A DNA stretch of 64,000 bases. Source: Streptomyces sp. ISL-1. Lineage in GTDB: Bacteria; Actinomycetota; Actinomycetes; Streptomycetales; Streptomycetaceae. The DNA is taken from NCBI RefSeq assembly GCF_018614585.1, contig NZ_JAGGOI010000002.1, positions 16,880 through 80,879 of the forward strand, read 5' to 3'. Positions 35,461 through 45,145 of the stretch are shown in pieces. The position numbers and the translations under genes are program-made. A model generated the notes under the pieces. The model was given only the letters and a program-made list of their open reading frames with translations, was not told where the DNA came from and did not search any database. Position 1 is the first letter of the stretch. The number at the start of each line of letters is the position of its first letter.

Positions 35461-36218
35461 CTAGTGGCGCAGTCCCAGTTGCCGGGACTTCGCGACCAGG
35501 GCGCCCTTGGAATCCCAGACGTAGGCGTCCTCTTCGAGATAGCCGCCGTTGGGTGTGCCGCCCATGGTGGCCCATTCCGGGTGGACTTGTGCCAGCCAGT
35601 GTTTGTCGTCGGTGGGTGTGACCCGTGTGTTGGCGTCGAATCGGTACATCTCTCCAAGTATCGGCCGTAGGCCGCTGTCCAGTACGGCCTTGCAGTCATG
35701 CCAGGCTGAAGGGCTCAGCAAGGGGCGGAGTCTGGTGAACAGCTCCAAGAGGTCGGCTCCCCACCGCTCGCGGAAGTCGCTGTCGATGCGCGCGATGTCG
35801 AGTTCGTTCGCCGCGGTGAGTTCGGCGAAGTCCTTCCTTTGTTCGAGGGTGGATGTGTAGGAGCGGCTGGTGAACCTGTTGCGGAAGCGCATGGCGCGGT
35901 CAGTGAGCACGGGGTACGTGGCTTGCCGGTCGCAGCTTGCGTAGATGTACACGATGACTCGGCTTCGGAACCGATGACCGCCTCGAGCCTTGAACGCTGA
36001 TCGGGCGCCAGCAGAACGGGGGCGAAGCCGTCGGTGCCGTAGAACGCGTGGCAAAGGCCGGCGATCTGCAGCGCCGGGCGGGCGTTCCAGCGCGCGAGCT
36101 GGTGCCGCACACGTTCAAGGTGTGCCAGGAGGGTTCCGCCGGGGTGGTCGAGGGTCTCGGCTCCTCGGTCGCACAGGAGTTGCCGTGCGGCACGGGCGGG
36201 GTCGACGTCCAGATTCAT
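35461..36218 (-). pseudogene. DUF6817-like gene, frameshifted and fused to a thioesterase remnant
   Basis: From ATG 36218: HPGGTLLAHLERVRHQLARW, LQIAGLCHAFYGTDGFAPVL, VIGSEAE; then at about 35955 the reading moves to a second frame (VIVYIYASCDRQATYPVL, FAELTAANELDIARIDSDFR), as in DUF6817 proteins. Beyond WHDCKAVLDSG the frame continues into HPEWATMGGTPNGGYL joined to EEDAYVWDSKGALVAKSRQL, the first and last parts of a 4HBT-type acyl-CoA thioesterase with its middle deleted. One shift plus two gene fragments: a chimera. Confidence 0.6.
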
Positions 36219-36248
36219 GGAGGTGGCTTCCTTTCCAGCGTTCGGGCA

Positions 36249-37001
36249 TCACACGGCCACGGCGACGGACGCGGTCACGCCGACCGCGACGATCACTCCG
36301 CGCAGCACGGTGGGCGGCATTCGGCGGCCCACCCGGGCGCCCAGAAGCCCGCCGAGAGTGGAGCCGAGGGCGATCACGCCGGCCGCCGTCCAGTCGACGT
36401 CCGTCGCCGCGATGAAGACGGCCGCCGCGATGCCGTTGACAAGAGCGGCGAGTACGTTCTTGACCGCGTTCAGACGCTGCAGGTCGTCCCGCAGGAATGT
36501 GCCGAACAGGCCCATGAACAGGACGCCTTGGGCCGCGCCGAAGTAGCCGCCGTAGATTCCTGTTCCCAGCACTCCGATCCACACCGGCACACCGCCGTCC
36601 TCGCGGTCTCCCTCGCGGCGCTGTTTCAGCCACTCGTTGAGGCGGGGCTGGAGCAGGACGAGGACGCAGGCGAGCAGGATGAGGATCGGCACGATCGCGC
36701 GGAACGTGTCGGCGGGCAGTTGTAGCAGGAGGATTGCGCCGCCGAGCCCACCGGCGAGTGCCGCGCCGCCGAATTTCATCAGCCTCGGCAGCTGTCCCTT
36801 GAGCTCTTTGCGGTAGCCGTAGGCCGCGCTGATGACGCCCGGTACGAGTCCGATGGTGTTGGAGACGTTGGCCAGGATCGGAGGACAGCCGAAGGCGAGC
36901 AGGGTGGGGAAGGTGATCAGGGTTCCGGAGCCGACGACGGCGTTGATGCCGCCTGCCGCAACGGCCGCGGCCGCTAGGGCCGCTGTTTCGAGTGCTTGCA
37001 C
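36249..37001 (-). CDS. TauE/SafE-family membrane transporter
   Basis: 250 aa, GTG 37001 with AAGG upstream. Seven or eight hydrophobic segments; the family repeats GGINAVVGSGTLITFPTLLA and GTGIYGGYFGAAQGVLFMGL are clear. These permeases move sulfite, sulfoacetate or other small anions. Divergent from a LysR regulator 235 bp away, the usual pairing, so induction by the transported compound or a metabolite is likely. Confidence 0.85.
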   Translation of the reverse strand: MQALETAALAAAAVAAGGINAVVGSGTLITFPTLLAFGCPPILANVSNTIGLVPGVISAAYGYRKELKGQLPRLMKFGGAALAGGLGGAILLLQLPADTFRAIVPILILLACVLVLLQPRLNEWLKQRREGDREDGGVPVWIGVLGTGIYGGYFGAAQGVLFMGLFGTFLRDDLQRLNAVKNVLAALVNGIAAAVFIAATDVDWTAAGVIALGSTLGGLLGARVGRRMPPTVLRGVIVAVGVTASVAVAV

Positions 37002-37236
37002 TGGTCGCCTTTCCGGGCATGGCCCAGCACCGGAGCGCGAGGGATCCGGGGGGAGGAAGAGGATGGTCCTGGAGTGGGTGGGTCGGCACCCGGCGTTGGC
37101 CCGAGCGCCGTCCGGAGCGGCGCCCGGGCCCGGCCGGGTTGCCGCCCTGGGCCCGGCAAAGATCGTCCCGCGCACTCAACTGCCAAGTCAATCCTCGGGT
37201 TTCCTTAGCCACCCCCTAGCTGTAGCTTCACCCTCC

Positions 37237-38163
37237 ATGACCCTCGACGATCTGCGCGTCTTCGTCGCCGTGTGCCGCACAGGCAGCCTCAGCGCCGTCG
37301 CACGCGACCTGTCCTGCACGCAGTCCGCGGTGAGCCAGCACATCAAACGCCTGGAGCGGGAGACCGGCATCACTTTGCTGGAGCGCCACCCGCGCGGCGT
37401 CATACCCACCCCAGCCGGACAGCTTCTGCACACCGCGGCCGGCGGGGGCCTCGGCGACATCGACCACGCCCTGCGCCGCCTGCGCGACCTGGTGCACGGC
37501 GAGGCCGGCTCGGTTCGCATCACCACCGGCGCCACTACGGTCCGCCACTTCATGTCGAAGGCCGTGGTCGCCTTCCGCCACCGCTACCCCAACGTCAGCC
37601 TGGAGTTCCAGACCGCGCACTCCAGCCGCAGCTGCTTCGACGCGCTGCTCGCGGGCGGTCTCGACCTGGCCTGGATCACCCTCGGCGAAACCGTACGCGG
37701 GATCGAGCAACGCCCCGTCGTCGAATTGCCCTGGGTCCTCGCTGTCCGCACCGACGACCCACTGGCCGCCAAGTCCCGTATCGACATCGCAGACTTGGCA
37801 CGCATCCACCTGATCGGCCTGCCCGAGAACGCGACTTCCCGCTCCCGCCTGCACGCCTGGCTGGCCGAGTCCGGCATCGAGCCAACCTCGGACACCAGCG
37901 TCGCCGACTGGGACACCGCCATCCTCCTGGCGGAACTGGGCCTCGGCCACGCGATCGTGCCCGACCTGCCCGGTTGGCACGGCCCCGCCCACCCCAACCT
38001 GCAACTCGTTCCGATCCCCGAACTGCCCACTTTGTGGACCGGCTGGGCCATACGCCGCTGGGACGCGCTGTCGCCGCTGGCGAGGGCCTTCGCCGACACG
38101 GTGGAGGAGAACTGCAGCGCCGCATTCTCGGCTGCACCGCCCATGACGGGTAACGACCAATAG
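37237..38163 (+). CDS. LysR-family transcriptional regulator
   Basis: 308 aa, ATG 37237. Winged HTH at residues 1-60 (LRVFVAVCRTGSLSAVARDL, CTQSAVSQHIKRLERETGI); periplasmic-binding-like effector domain from ~88. Divergent from the TauE/SafE gene in the classic LTTR arrangement; it probably controls that gene and itself from the shared gap 37002-37236. Confidence 0.88.
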   Translation: MTLDDLRVFVAVCRTGSLSAVARDLSCTQSAVSQHIKRLERETGITLLERHPRGVIPTPAGQLLHTAAGGGLGDIDHALRRLRDLVHGEAGSVRITTGATTVRHFMSKAVVAFRHRYPNVSLEFQTAHSSRSCFDALLAGGLDLAWITLGETVRGIEQRPVVELPWVLAVRTDDPLAAKSRIDIADLARIHLIGLPENATSRSRLHAWLAESGIEPTSDTSVADWDTAILLAELGLGHAIVPDLPGWHGPAHPNLQLVPIPELPTLWTGWAIRRWDALSPLARAFADTVEENCSAAFSAAPPMTGNDQ

Positions 38164-38230
38164 CCATGAGCGACCATCACGCCGTGGGTAGGGTGTCGCT
38201 CCATGACGCATGTGAACAGCCCCCATTTCA

Positions 38231-38653
38231 CCGGTCATCGACGACCTCTGGGAGCGCCGCGCGGAGCTCTCCCCCAGCGATCAGGAAGCCCGCCGCCACG
38301 TCGCGGAAGCAGTGGACCTTCTTGACACCGGCATCGCCAGGGTGGCCCGCGTCGACGACAGCAACGGCGAGGTGGTGGTCGACGAGCGCGCGAAACGTGC
38401 CGTTCTGCTCTCCTTCAAGGTCCTGGAGATGACCGAGAGCACGGGCGGTGACTTCCGCCACTACGACCGCACACCACTCAAGAAGCGCCTCGACGGCGTC
38501 CGTATGGTTCCCGGCGCCATCGCCCGCTGGGGCAGCTACCTGGCACCCGGCACCGTGCTGATGCCGTCCTTCGTCAACATCGGCGGATACGTCGACACCG
38601 GCTCCATGGTGGACACCTGGGCCACCGTCGGCTCCGCCGCGCAGATCGGGCGA
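38231..38653 (+). pseudogene. dapD-like tetrahydrodipicolinate N-succinyltransferase fragment
   Basis: VIDDLWERRAELSPSDQEAR, AVLLSFKVLEMTES, MVPGAIARWGSYLAPGTVLM and NIGGYVDTGSMVDTWATVGS match the N-terminal and first left-handed beta-helix part of DapD. It has no start codon (in-frame TGA just upstream) and breaks at AQIGR, where a HAD gene begins in another frame. The succinyl-CoA-binding half is lost. Confidence 0.7.
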
Positions 38654-38654
38654 C

Positions 38655-39478
38655 CAGCGCATCACCCACATCCTGTTCGACTTCTTCGGCACCTTGGTCA
38701 CCCATGACCCCGGCCGCGCCGAGCAGGACTTCACCACATCCCACGAGACGGTGAGGTCGCTGGGCGCTGAACTCTCCTACCCCGAGTTCATGACTGAATG
38801 GTCAAAGACCTCGGCACACGGCTCAGCGCCCTCGATCGCCGCGAATGCCCCATGACCGACCTCGGCCGGGCATTTCTGCGCAGCGGCCTCGGGCACCCGC
38901 CGGCCGATGCCGAGATGGAGCTGTTGGTGCTCACCTTCCTATCCGAATGGGACAGGGGGGTGCGCCATCTGCCGGGCCTGCCGGATCTGTTGGCTGACCT
39001 GGCCGCCGAGTACCGTCTCGTCGTGGTGAGCAACACTCAGGACACCGTGCTCGTACCTGGCCACCTCGAAGCGATGGGCATACGGCACCGATTCGAGACG
39101 GTGGTCACCTCCCTCGATGTGGGATGGCGCAAGCCCCACCCAAAGATCTACCCAGCCGTGTTGAGAAGACTCCGGATCGACCCTGCTGCTGCCGTGTTCG
39201 TCGGCGACACGTACGTCGCCGACTATCAGGGCCCCGCACATGTCGGCATGCGCGCGCTCCTCATCGACCCCTGCCACGAGGCAGACATACACGCCCTGAT
39301 AGGGGAACGCACGAATGTCGCCGAGTGCGTTCGGTCGATGTGGGTGCTGGACGAGCTGCCCGGCCGGTATGCCCTTCAGGGCGACGCCCTAGTTCACTCG
39401 ACGGTTCCTCGTGACGGTCCTCGCCCTGACCACTCGCTTTACCAATGGGAGCTTCCAGCAGCTCAGTTGTGTCGCTGA
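38655..39478 (+). pseudogene. HAD-superfamily hydrolase with frameshift, 5'-truncated
   Basis: ITHILFDFFGTLVTHDPGRA (nucleophile motif DxxGT variant) runs to EFMTEWSKT, then at ~38800 continues one frame over: RLSALDRRECPMTDLGRAFL, YRLVVVSNTQDT (motif II), WRKPHPKIYPAVL (Lys) and AVFVGDTYVADYQG (acidic motif). No start codon before ITHIL, because the dapD fragment is joined there. Likely dead. Confidence 0.65.
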
Positions 39479-39779
39479 GGAACTGGCGCTGAGACTCTTG
39501 CTGAACAGGGCGCACGTGACTCTGGAGCTGTACGGACTGCTCGACTCGGGGGTGTCCGAGGCGCTGAGTTCCTTCTCGGACGGGGTCTACGAGGACTTGG
39601 ACCATGAGTGGCTGGACGACGACTCCAAGGACGGCATCGACGAAGACCCCGCCATGGCATCACTCGGCATCGCGCCCATGGACATCAAGTCATGGTTCGT
39701 TCCGTTCAACGACGGCCGGTACGTGCACCCCTATGCAAGCGAGGCGCCCACCAAGGATCAGGCTCCGGACGCGGCATAG
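39411..39779 (+). CDS. Hypothetical acidic protein
   Basis: 122 aa from GTG 39411, overlapping the HAD tail. FQQLSCVAEELALRLLLNRA, VTLELYGLLDSGVSEALSSF, DHEWLDDDSKDGIDEDP. Compact, strongly acidic, without membrane segments; such small proteins near mobile DNA are sometimes immunity proteins, but I do not recognise it. 39780-40066 holds nothing further. Confidence 0.5.
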   Translation: MTVLALTTRFTNGSFQQLSCVAEELALRLLLNRAHVTLELYGLLDSGVSEALSSFSDGVYEDLDHEWLDDDSKDGIDEDPAMASLGIAPMDIKSWFVPFNDGRYVHPYASEAPTKDQAPDAA

Positions 39780-40066
39780 GCAACGCTTCGCAGTCGGGTA
39801 CGAGGGCGGGTCCGCCTGGACCGGGCGACCAGAGCCCGATGTAGGCCCGCACCGGTGATCTGCTGGTGGCCGTCGCGTGGGCGCGGCAACCGACCAATTC
39901 CCCGCCTGGATGAGCTATTGCTGGAGGGCGCGAATGTACGGTCGCGGCGGTGCCGGGGGCTGTCGTGACTGTACTGACCGCCTGGAACCCATGGCGGGGC
40001 ACTGCTGCGGCCGACCCGTCGGCCGCCGCGCCCGATACGGCCACAGAGCCGCCGGGCAGAGCCCCG

Positions 40067-40309
40067 TCACGAAGGCTCTGTCTCCCGCTGTCCGGGCTCC
40101 TGCCGTTCCGGTCCGTCGCGTTCCGGCTCCTTGCGCACCCACTCCGGCTCGAACTCGCGACAGTCGGGGTTGTGGCAGGGGCCTGGAGCCCAGAGGGGGA
40201 CGAAGGTCCCAAGCGTCTTGTGTCGCTTGATCACCGTGGTCACGGGGTGTTTGCAGGCGGGGCAGACGTGTCCGGCCTGCGGCCCGGTGTCACGCTCGTT
40301 GCTGCGCAT
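40067..40309 (-). CDS. Small zinc-ribbon-like protein
   Basis: 80 aa, ATG 40309. CPACKHP and CHNPDC form a four-Cys site; between them VIKRHKTLGTFVPLWAPG. The C-terminal third is charged and low-complexity. Family of small Streptomyces hypotheticals, function unknown. The start lies 15 bp from an AT-rich inverted repeat. Confidence 0.6.
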   Translation of the reverse strand: MRSNERDTGPQAGHVCPACKHPVTTVIKRHKTLGTFVPLWAPGPCHNPDCREFEPEWVRKEPERDGPERQEPGQRETEPS

Positions 40310-40324
40310 ACATCCAGGATAAGG

Positions 40325-40351
40325 AAATTTGCAATAAAATGGTACAAATTT
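40325..40351. promoter_or_regulatory. AT-rich inverted repeat, candidate promoter/operator
   Basis: AAATTTG (40325-40331) and CAAATTT (40345-40351) are perfect inverted repeats 13 nt apart in a ~30-bp run with about 75% A+T, exceptional in this DNA. It stands just upstream of the zinc-ribbon gene. Confidence 0.45.
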
Positions 40352-40500
40352 TGAAGTGGCTTTGTGGCGCAGGCGCCGAGAGTGGGGCGCGGTGAAGTCG
40401 CGACTGCCCGGGGTGTCGGCTGATCCGGTGACGGCAATGGGGAACGTCGGGCAAGCCGAGCCAAGGGCGACTGCATGGGGAGGTGACTGGGTCAGTTGAC

Positions 40501-41574
40501 CTACGGCGGGTCGCCCGGCCGCCGGGTCTCGTCCGCCCCGGCCCCCGACTCCCGTCCATCCGCCGGAAGGTGCTCGTCAGCCGAGATGGGGGCGACGCCG
40601 TTCCCGTTCCGTCCGGCCGAGGTAGTTCCTTCCTCGGCAGGCTGGATGGGGCGCCTGATGCTCAGTGCGACGGACACGGCCAGGACTGTGACGATGATCG
40701 CCAGGCTAACCGGTGATGGGATCTCCGGGATGCTGCTGTTGATCGTCTTGTGGGATGCCTGGAGGATCAGCTTCACGCCGATGAAGGCGAGGATCAGTGC
40801 GATGCCCTTGCTCAGGTAGTGGAATCGGTCCAGCAGGCCCGCGAGCAGGAAGTACAGCGCCCGCAGACCGAGGATGGCGAACGCGTTGCTGGTGTAGACA
40901 ATGAAGGCGTCGTCGCTGACCGCCAGCACGGCCGGCACGCTGTCCACGGCGAAGATGAGGTCGGCTGCCTCGATGGCGGCGACGACGGCGAGCAGCGGGG
41001 TGGCGACGCGTTTACCGGCCTCCTTGACGAAGAACTTCATCCCGGCGTACTCGTTCCGAACGGGCATGACCTTGCGCAGCAGCCGCACTGCGAAGCTCTT
41101 GCCCGGGTCGAAGCTCTCCTCTTCCCCCTTGAGGATCTTGTAGGTGCTGTAGAACAGGACCGCCGCGAAGGCGAACAGCACCGCGGTGAAGCGGCTGACC
41201 ACGGCGACACCGGCGGCAAGGAAGATTCCGCGGAACACCAGAGCGCCCATGACGCCGAAGAACAGCACGCGGTGCTGGTAGGCGCGCGGCACTCTGAAGT
41301 AGGCGAAGATCAGCGCGAAGACGAACAGGTTGTCGACCGACAGGCTCTTCTCCAGCAGCCACGCGGTCGTGTACTCCACCCCCGGCGTCGTGCCCAGGAC
41401 GAGGAAGACGACCGCGCCGAAGATGAGGGCGAGGCTGACCCACACACCGCTCCACGCGGCGGCTTCCTTGAACCCGATGACATGCGCCTCCCGGTGCGCC
41501 AGCAGGTCCACGGCCAGCGACACCAGCACGGTGACGGCGAACGCCGCCCACAGCCAGAACGGGACATCGAGCAC
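40501..41574 (-). CDS. TerC-family integral membrane protein
   Basis: 357 aa from GTG 41574 (GAGGGG upstream; GTG 41589 is an alternative). Eight or nine transmembrane segments; TerC signatures EKSLSVDNLFVFALIFAYF and EAADLIFAVDSVPAVLAVS with conserved acidic residues. TerC proteins export metal ions, probably Mn, and support metalation of secreted enzymes or tellurite resistance. The last ~40 residues are a charged cytoplasmic tail. Single gene. Confidence 0.88.
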   Translation of the reverse strand: MLDVPFWLWAAFAVTVLVSLAVDLLAHREAHVIGFKEAAAWSGVWVSLALIFGAVVFLVLGTTPGVEYTTAWLLEKSLSVDNLFVFALIFAYFRVPRAYQHRVLFFGVMGALVFRGIFLAAGVAVVSRFTAVLFAFAAVLFYSTYKILKGEEESFDPGKSFAVRLLRKVMPVRNEYAGMKFFVKEAGKRVATPLLAVVAAIEAADLIFAVDSVPAVLAVSDDAFIVYTSNAFAILGLRALYFLLAGLLDRFHYLSKGIALILAFIGVKLILQASHKTINSSIPEIPSPVSLAIIVTVLAVSVALSIRRPIQPAEEGTTSAGRNGNGVAPISADEHLPADGRESGAGADETRRPGDPP

Positions 41575-41978
41575 TGGGGGACCCCTCACACGGGGGTGAG
41601 AAACGGAATGCTCCCTCAGTGGAAAGTCTGAACCAGTGCGTCACCCTTGTCGCCCGCATGGTGGCGCGCGTGAGCCAGGCTGCCTTCGGTCATAGCCGGG
41701 CTGAGTGTCCACACAGCCCGGCTACCACGGCCCGACAACCGGGCGGATACCCCCTCCGATACCCCCAGGTTCCCCGTCTACCTTCGCCCGACCACAGGGC
41801 GCCTAGGTGTGGTCAGCCGCGCAGGCCGGTGTAGCCGGGCCCGACGGTGAGTGTGACCACGCCCGGCGCGGCGTCCGGGTCGGCTTCCTGGGTGGCGGGG
41901 GTTTCATGCGGGCTGCCAGGGCTGCTGATCGGCCGGTTCCTCGGTCGGGGTCTTCAAGAGCCTGGTGAAGCACTGGCC
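41575..41978. other. Gap between terC and the tRNA-Ser scar
   Basis: Leader of terC at the left. A minus-strand tail ending at 41813 (GVVTLTVGPGYTGLRG) looks like the C-terminus of a lost gene, possibly LytR_C-like. No intact gene. Confidence 0.35.
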
Positions 41979-42119
41979 GAGGATACGAGATTCGAACGCG
42001 CGAGGAGTTGCCCCAACACGCTTTCCAAATGTTCGTCTGAAGGGTTCGGGCGTGATCAGGAACGTCTTGACTTGTGGCGGAGAGGCTGGCGAACCGGCTT
42101 CTGAACGGTCGCGGACCGA
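41979..42119 (-). repeat. tRNA-Ser(GGA) 3'-half att scar, copy 2
   Basis: Direct repeat of 31038-31177: same tRNA part (minus strand TTTGGAAAGCGTGTTGGGG, T-arm CGTTCGAATCTCG) and same following ~90 bp (CTTGTGGCGGAGAGG..TGGCGAAC.GGCTTCTGAACGGTC). Copy 2 has the better-preserved T-loop. Confidence 0.65.
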
Positions 42120-42222
42120 ATGAGGTTCGGGCCAGATCCTTACCTGCGGGTGACGGGCGGACCGCCCGATGTGCCGGAGCGTGACGACCAGGGCGGGGGC
42201 GAGGGCGCGGAGGCCGATAATT

Positions 42223-42366
42223 ATGGTTCCCCTGCTTCTCGTTCTGCTTATTGCGCTGATCCTTTTCGGGGCTGGCTCGCCTCAAGGCCCTGTGGTGGAT
42301 TGCCGTCATCGTTCTTGTTGTCTGGCTGCACGCCAGCGTGCCGGCGAGGGGCCGGAATGTTCATGA
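42223..42366 (+). pseudogene. Small hydrophobic membrane protein, frameshifted
   Basis: MVPLLLVLLIALILFGAG is followed, one frame over, by LKALWWIAVIVLVVWL, together the ~50-aa two-helix protein found throughout Streptomyces. A small deletion near 42270 separates the halves. Confidence 0.55.
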
Positions 42367-42537
42367 GCTCCGGTAGCACACTGGGCCTTGCTCGCGGGCC
42401 GGGCAGGGCCGTCGTACCCCGCATCTCCAGGCTGTTCGTCCTCGCTTCGCGCGGGGCGCTTCAGGCAGACCAGCGGCGGATCTCGTCCGACCCGCCGGGT
42501 TCCTAGGTCGCATACTGGGAAGTGGCTGGTGCTCGCG

Positions 42538-44619
42538 ATGCGTGATCAACACCCGGTGCAGGAGCAAGCGACCGAGGCCACTGCCGAAGAGGCAGGCGGC
42601 GCTTGGTGGGATGACCTGCCGCTGGCGTTGGTCGTGGCGGACAGAAGCGGCCGGATCGTGCAGTGGGGAATGGCCGCCGAGGAGATGTTCGGCTATCCGC
42701 CCGAGGCGGTGGTGGGTCACGACGGATTGGACCTACTGCTCCCAGTCGGAGATCATGCCCAGGCCCGCGCGTTCCAGACAGCGGTCACCTCAGGACGCAG
42801 TGTGACTGGCTCCTTCCGGGTACGGCACCAGGACGGGTCGCTGATCGAGGTGGACCTCATGGCCTGCCCCGTGTCCGACCCCAGCGGGCAGGGCTGCGGA
42901 GTGCTGGTTCTCTCCGCCTACGCCTCCGCGGCTCGCCGCGCCCGTGAAGCGCAAGCTCTGGTCGACGAGCTCTTCGCCCGATCCCCTGTCGGGCTGGCGG
43001 TCTTCGACACCGCGCTGCGCTTCCAGAGAGTCAATCCAGCGCTGGAGGCCATGAACGGTGTGCCGAAGGCAGCGCACATAGGCAGACGACTGGCAGAGGT
43101 GCTGCCCGGGCTGAACACCGAGCACATGGAGGCCGCCATGCGCCGCACCCTGCAGTTCGGCACCCCGATGCTGATCCGGCGAATAGGACGCACCCCTGCC
43201 AATACCGACCGCGACCGGGTCTGGTCGTGCTCGTACTTCCGGCTGGAGGACCCCAACGGTCAGCCGGTGGGTATCAGTGCCTCGATCATCGATATCACCG
43301 CGCACCAGGGAGCTACCTGGGACGGTGACGTGGGGGACCGCCGGCATCGGCAGTTGCTCAACGACGCCACGCTGCTCGTCGGCACCACCCTCGACATTCA
43401 GCAAACTGCGCAAGAACTTGCCGACATCGTCGTCCCCCGGCTTGCCGACGCGGTCACCGTCGACGTTCTGCAGACCGTCTCCGAGGGCGCCGACCCAGGT
43501 GCCGGCCTGGCCGGCGGCGTCGCCTTGCGCCGCATGGGTCTCGCCCCTTTGGCGGGGACACCAATCACCGACATCCCCACCCCCGTGGGCCGCACGCTGG
43601 CCTTTCCCGCTAACGCGCCCTACGTACAGGCGCTGGCAGACCGGCGTCCGTTCCTTCTCGCCCACCTTGACGCCCGCGCCATCGCCCCAGCCACCCCCTA
43701 TAGCGACAAGCCCGCCCGGCTACTGGGACAGGGCATGCACTCGTTCATGATGGCTCCGTTGATTGCCCGCGACGTCGTCCTGGGTGTGGCCACCTTCTAC
43801 CGGGCAGGCCGAAGCGATCCTTACGACTCCGCCGATGTCGCGCTTGCGTGTGATCTGACCGCCCACGCTTCCGTATGCATCGACAACGCCCGGCTCTACA
43901 GCCGGGAGCACGACACCGCCGTACTCCTCCAGCGCAGTCTGCTCCCGCAGCGGATCCAGCCCCCGGAAGGGATCGGGGTTGCCCACTGTTACCAGCCCGC
44001 CAGCGATGTCAACGAGGTCGGCGGCGACTGGTACGACGTCATTCCCCTTGGCCCCGGGAAAGCCGCCCTGGTGATCGGCGACGTCATGGGCCACGGCATC
44101 CGTGCGGCCGCCGCCATGGGAGAGATGCGCACCACCGCGCGGGCGTTGGCCCGCCTGGGCCTGCCTCCCGACCAGCTCTTGAGCCATCTCGACCAGGCCA
44201 TGCAGGAACTCAACGATCCGCTCCTGGCCACCTGCCTGTACGGCGTGTGCGACGCCGGCCTCGGACGCTGCCAGTTCGCCCGAGCCGGACACCCCCCGCC
44301 CGTCACCATTTCCCCGAACGGCAGCGCACGCCTGCTCGACCTGCCGGTCGGAGCCCCCCTCGGCATCGGCGGCATCACCTACACCAGCAGTGACATCCTC
44401 CTCGCCCCCGGCAGCCTGCTGGTCCTCTACACAGACGGCCTGATCGAAAAACGGGGCGCCGACCTCGACGAACGCCTCACCGACCTCACACGCTTCCTCA
44501 CCGGTGCCCCGCGCTCGCTCACCGACTATTGCGACAGGCTGATCGCCCAGCTTGCGCCCCACCCCGCCGAAGACGACATCGCCTTGCTCATCGCCCGCAT
44601 CGGGCCGCTGCCCAGCTGA
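42538..44619 (+). CDS. PAS-PAS-GAF-SpoIIE (PP2C) phosphatase
   Basis: 693 aa from ATG 42538 (GTG 42529 possible). PAS 1 near 25-130 (RIVQWGMAAEEMFGYPPEAV), PAS 2 near 145-255 (ELFARSPVGLAVFDTALRFQ), GAF near 270-450, SpoIIE phosphatase 470-690 with GGDWYDVIPL, VIGDVMGHG, LLVLYTDGLIE and DDIALL metal-binding Asp residues. No RsbW-type kinase domain. Such proteins dephosphorylate anti-sigma-antagonists in stress and sporulation switches, using the PAS/GAF parts as sensors. Stand-alone gene; partner sigma system not adjacent apart from dead sigK-like DNA 500 bp downstream. Confidence 0.88.
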   Translation: MRDQHPVQEQATEATAEEAGGAWWDDLPLALVVADRSGRIVQWGMAAEEMFGYPPEAVVGHDGLDLLLPVGDHAQARAFQTAVTSGRSVTGSFRVRHQDGSLIEVDLMACPVSDPSGQGCGVLVLSAYASAARRAREAQALVDELFARSPVGLAVFDTALRFQRVNPALEAMNGVPKAAHIGRRLAEVLPGLNTEHMEAAMRRTLQFGTPMLIRRIGRTPANTDRDRVWSCSYFRLEDPNGQPVGISASIIDITAHQGATWDGDVGDRRHRQLLNDATLLVGTTLDIQQTAQELADIVVPRLADAVTVDVLQTVSEGADPGAGLAGGVALRRMGLAPLAGTPITDIPTPVGRTLAFPANAPYVQALADRRPFLLAHLDARAIAPATPYSDKPARLLGQGMHSFMMAPLIARDVVLGVATFYRAGRSDPYDSADVALACDLTAHASVCIDNARLYSREHDTAVLLQRSLLPQRIQPPEGIGVAHCYQPASDVNEVGGDWYDVIPLGPGKAALVIGDVMGHGIRAAAAMGEMRTTARALARLGLPPDQLLSHLDQAMQELNDPLLATCLYGVCDAGLGRCQFARAGHPPPVTISPNGSARLLDLPVGAPLGIGGITYTSSDILLAPGSLLVLYTDGLIEKRGADLDERLTDLTRFLTGAPRSLTDYCDRLIAQLAPHPAEDDIALLIARIGPLPS

Positions 44620-45145
44620 CATCTGCGCCGTAAAGCACGCCGTGCGGCGTCGTACAGGCCGGTGGCGCGCTAGGTATGCGGGCCACGAAATCAGTGGTGC
44701 GCAGCATTCGGTACGCCGTCGCGCACAGCGGTCATCCCCCATCAAGGATTCCGCCGCATGCCCTCTCACGCCGGGGCTCAGGGCCCGCCCCACTACGGTC
44801 TTTTGTCACACTGGTAATTCGCGCCTGCAACCAGTTCGGATTGGTCGATCTTCAGATCAGCGCGCCCGGTGGGGACGGAAGCCCGGTGGGCGAGTTGCCC
44901 TGTTGCGAGGCTGACGGGGCACCACGGTTTGCCGAGCGTTCGCGTCGCGTATGCGCCGTCGTGCGTCCAGGGCGGGTGCCGCACCGCAGTCTTCGGCATC
45001 ACGCGCTGACCTGCGGATCATCGGGAACCTGTTCTGTCGCAAACCAATCCGCTGTTGCGTCGTCTACGAACCAGTATTGACATAGGTGTTGAAAACATCG
45101 GATGGGGCAACCGTGCCCACATCGACACATCAGTGAGGGATCTAG
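44620..45145. other. 526-bp gap
   Basis: No gene or clear signal found on either strand, apart from the leader of the sigK-like pseudogene at the right end. Confidence 0.4.

Noticed and set aside
41590..41700. A yybP-ykoY (manganese) riboswitch upstream of terC
   Set aside because: TerC genes often have one, but I could not find the conserved core or a plausible paired structure in the leader.
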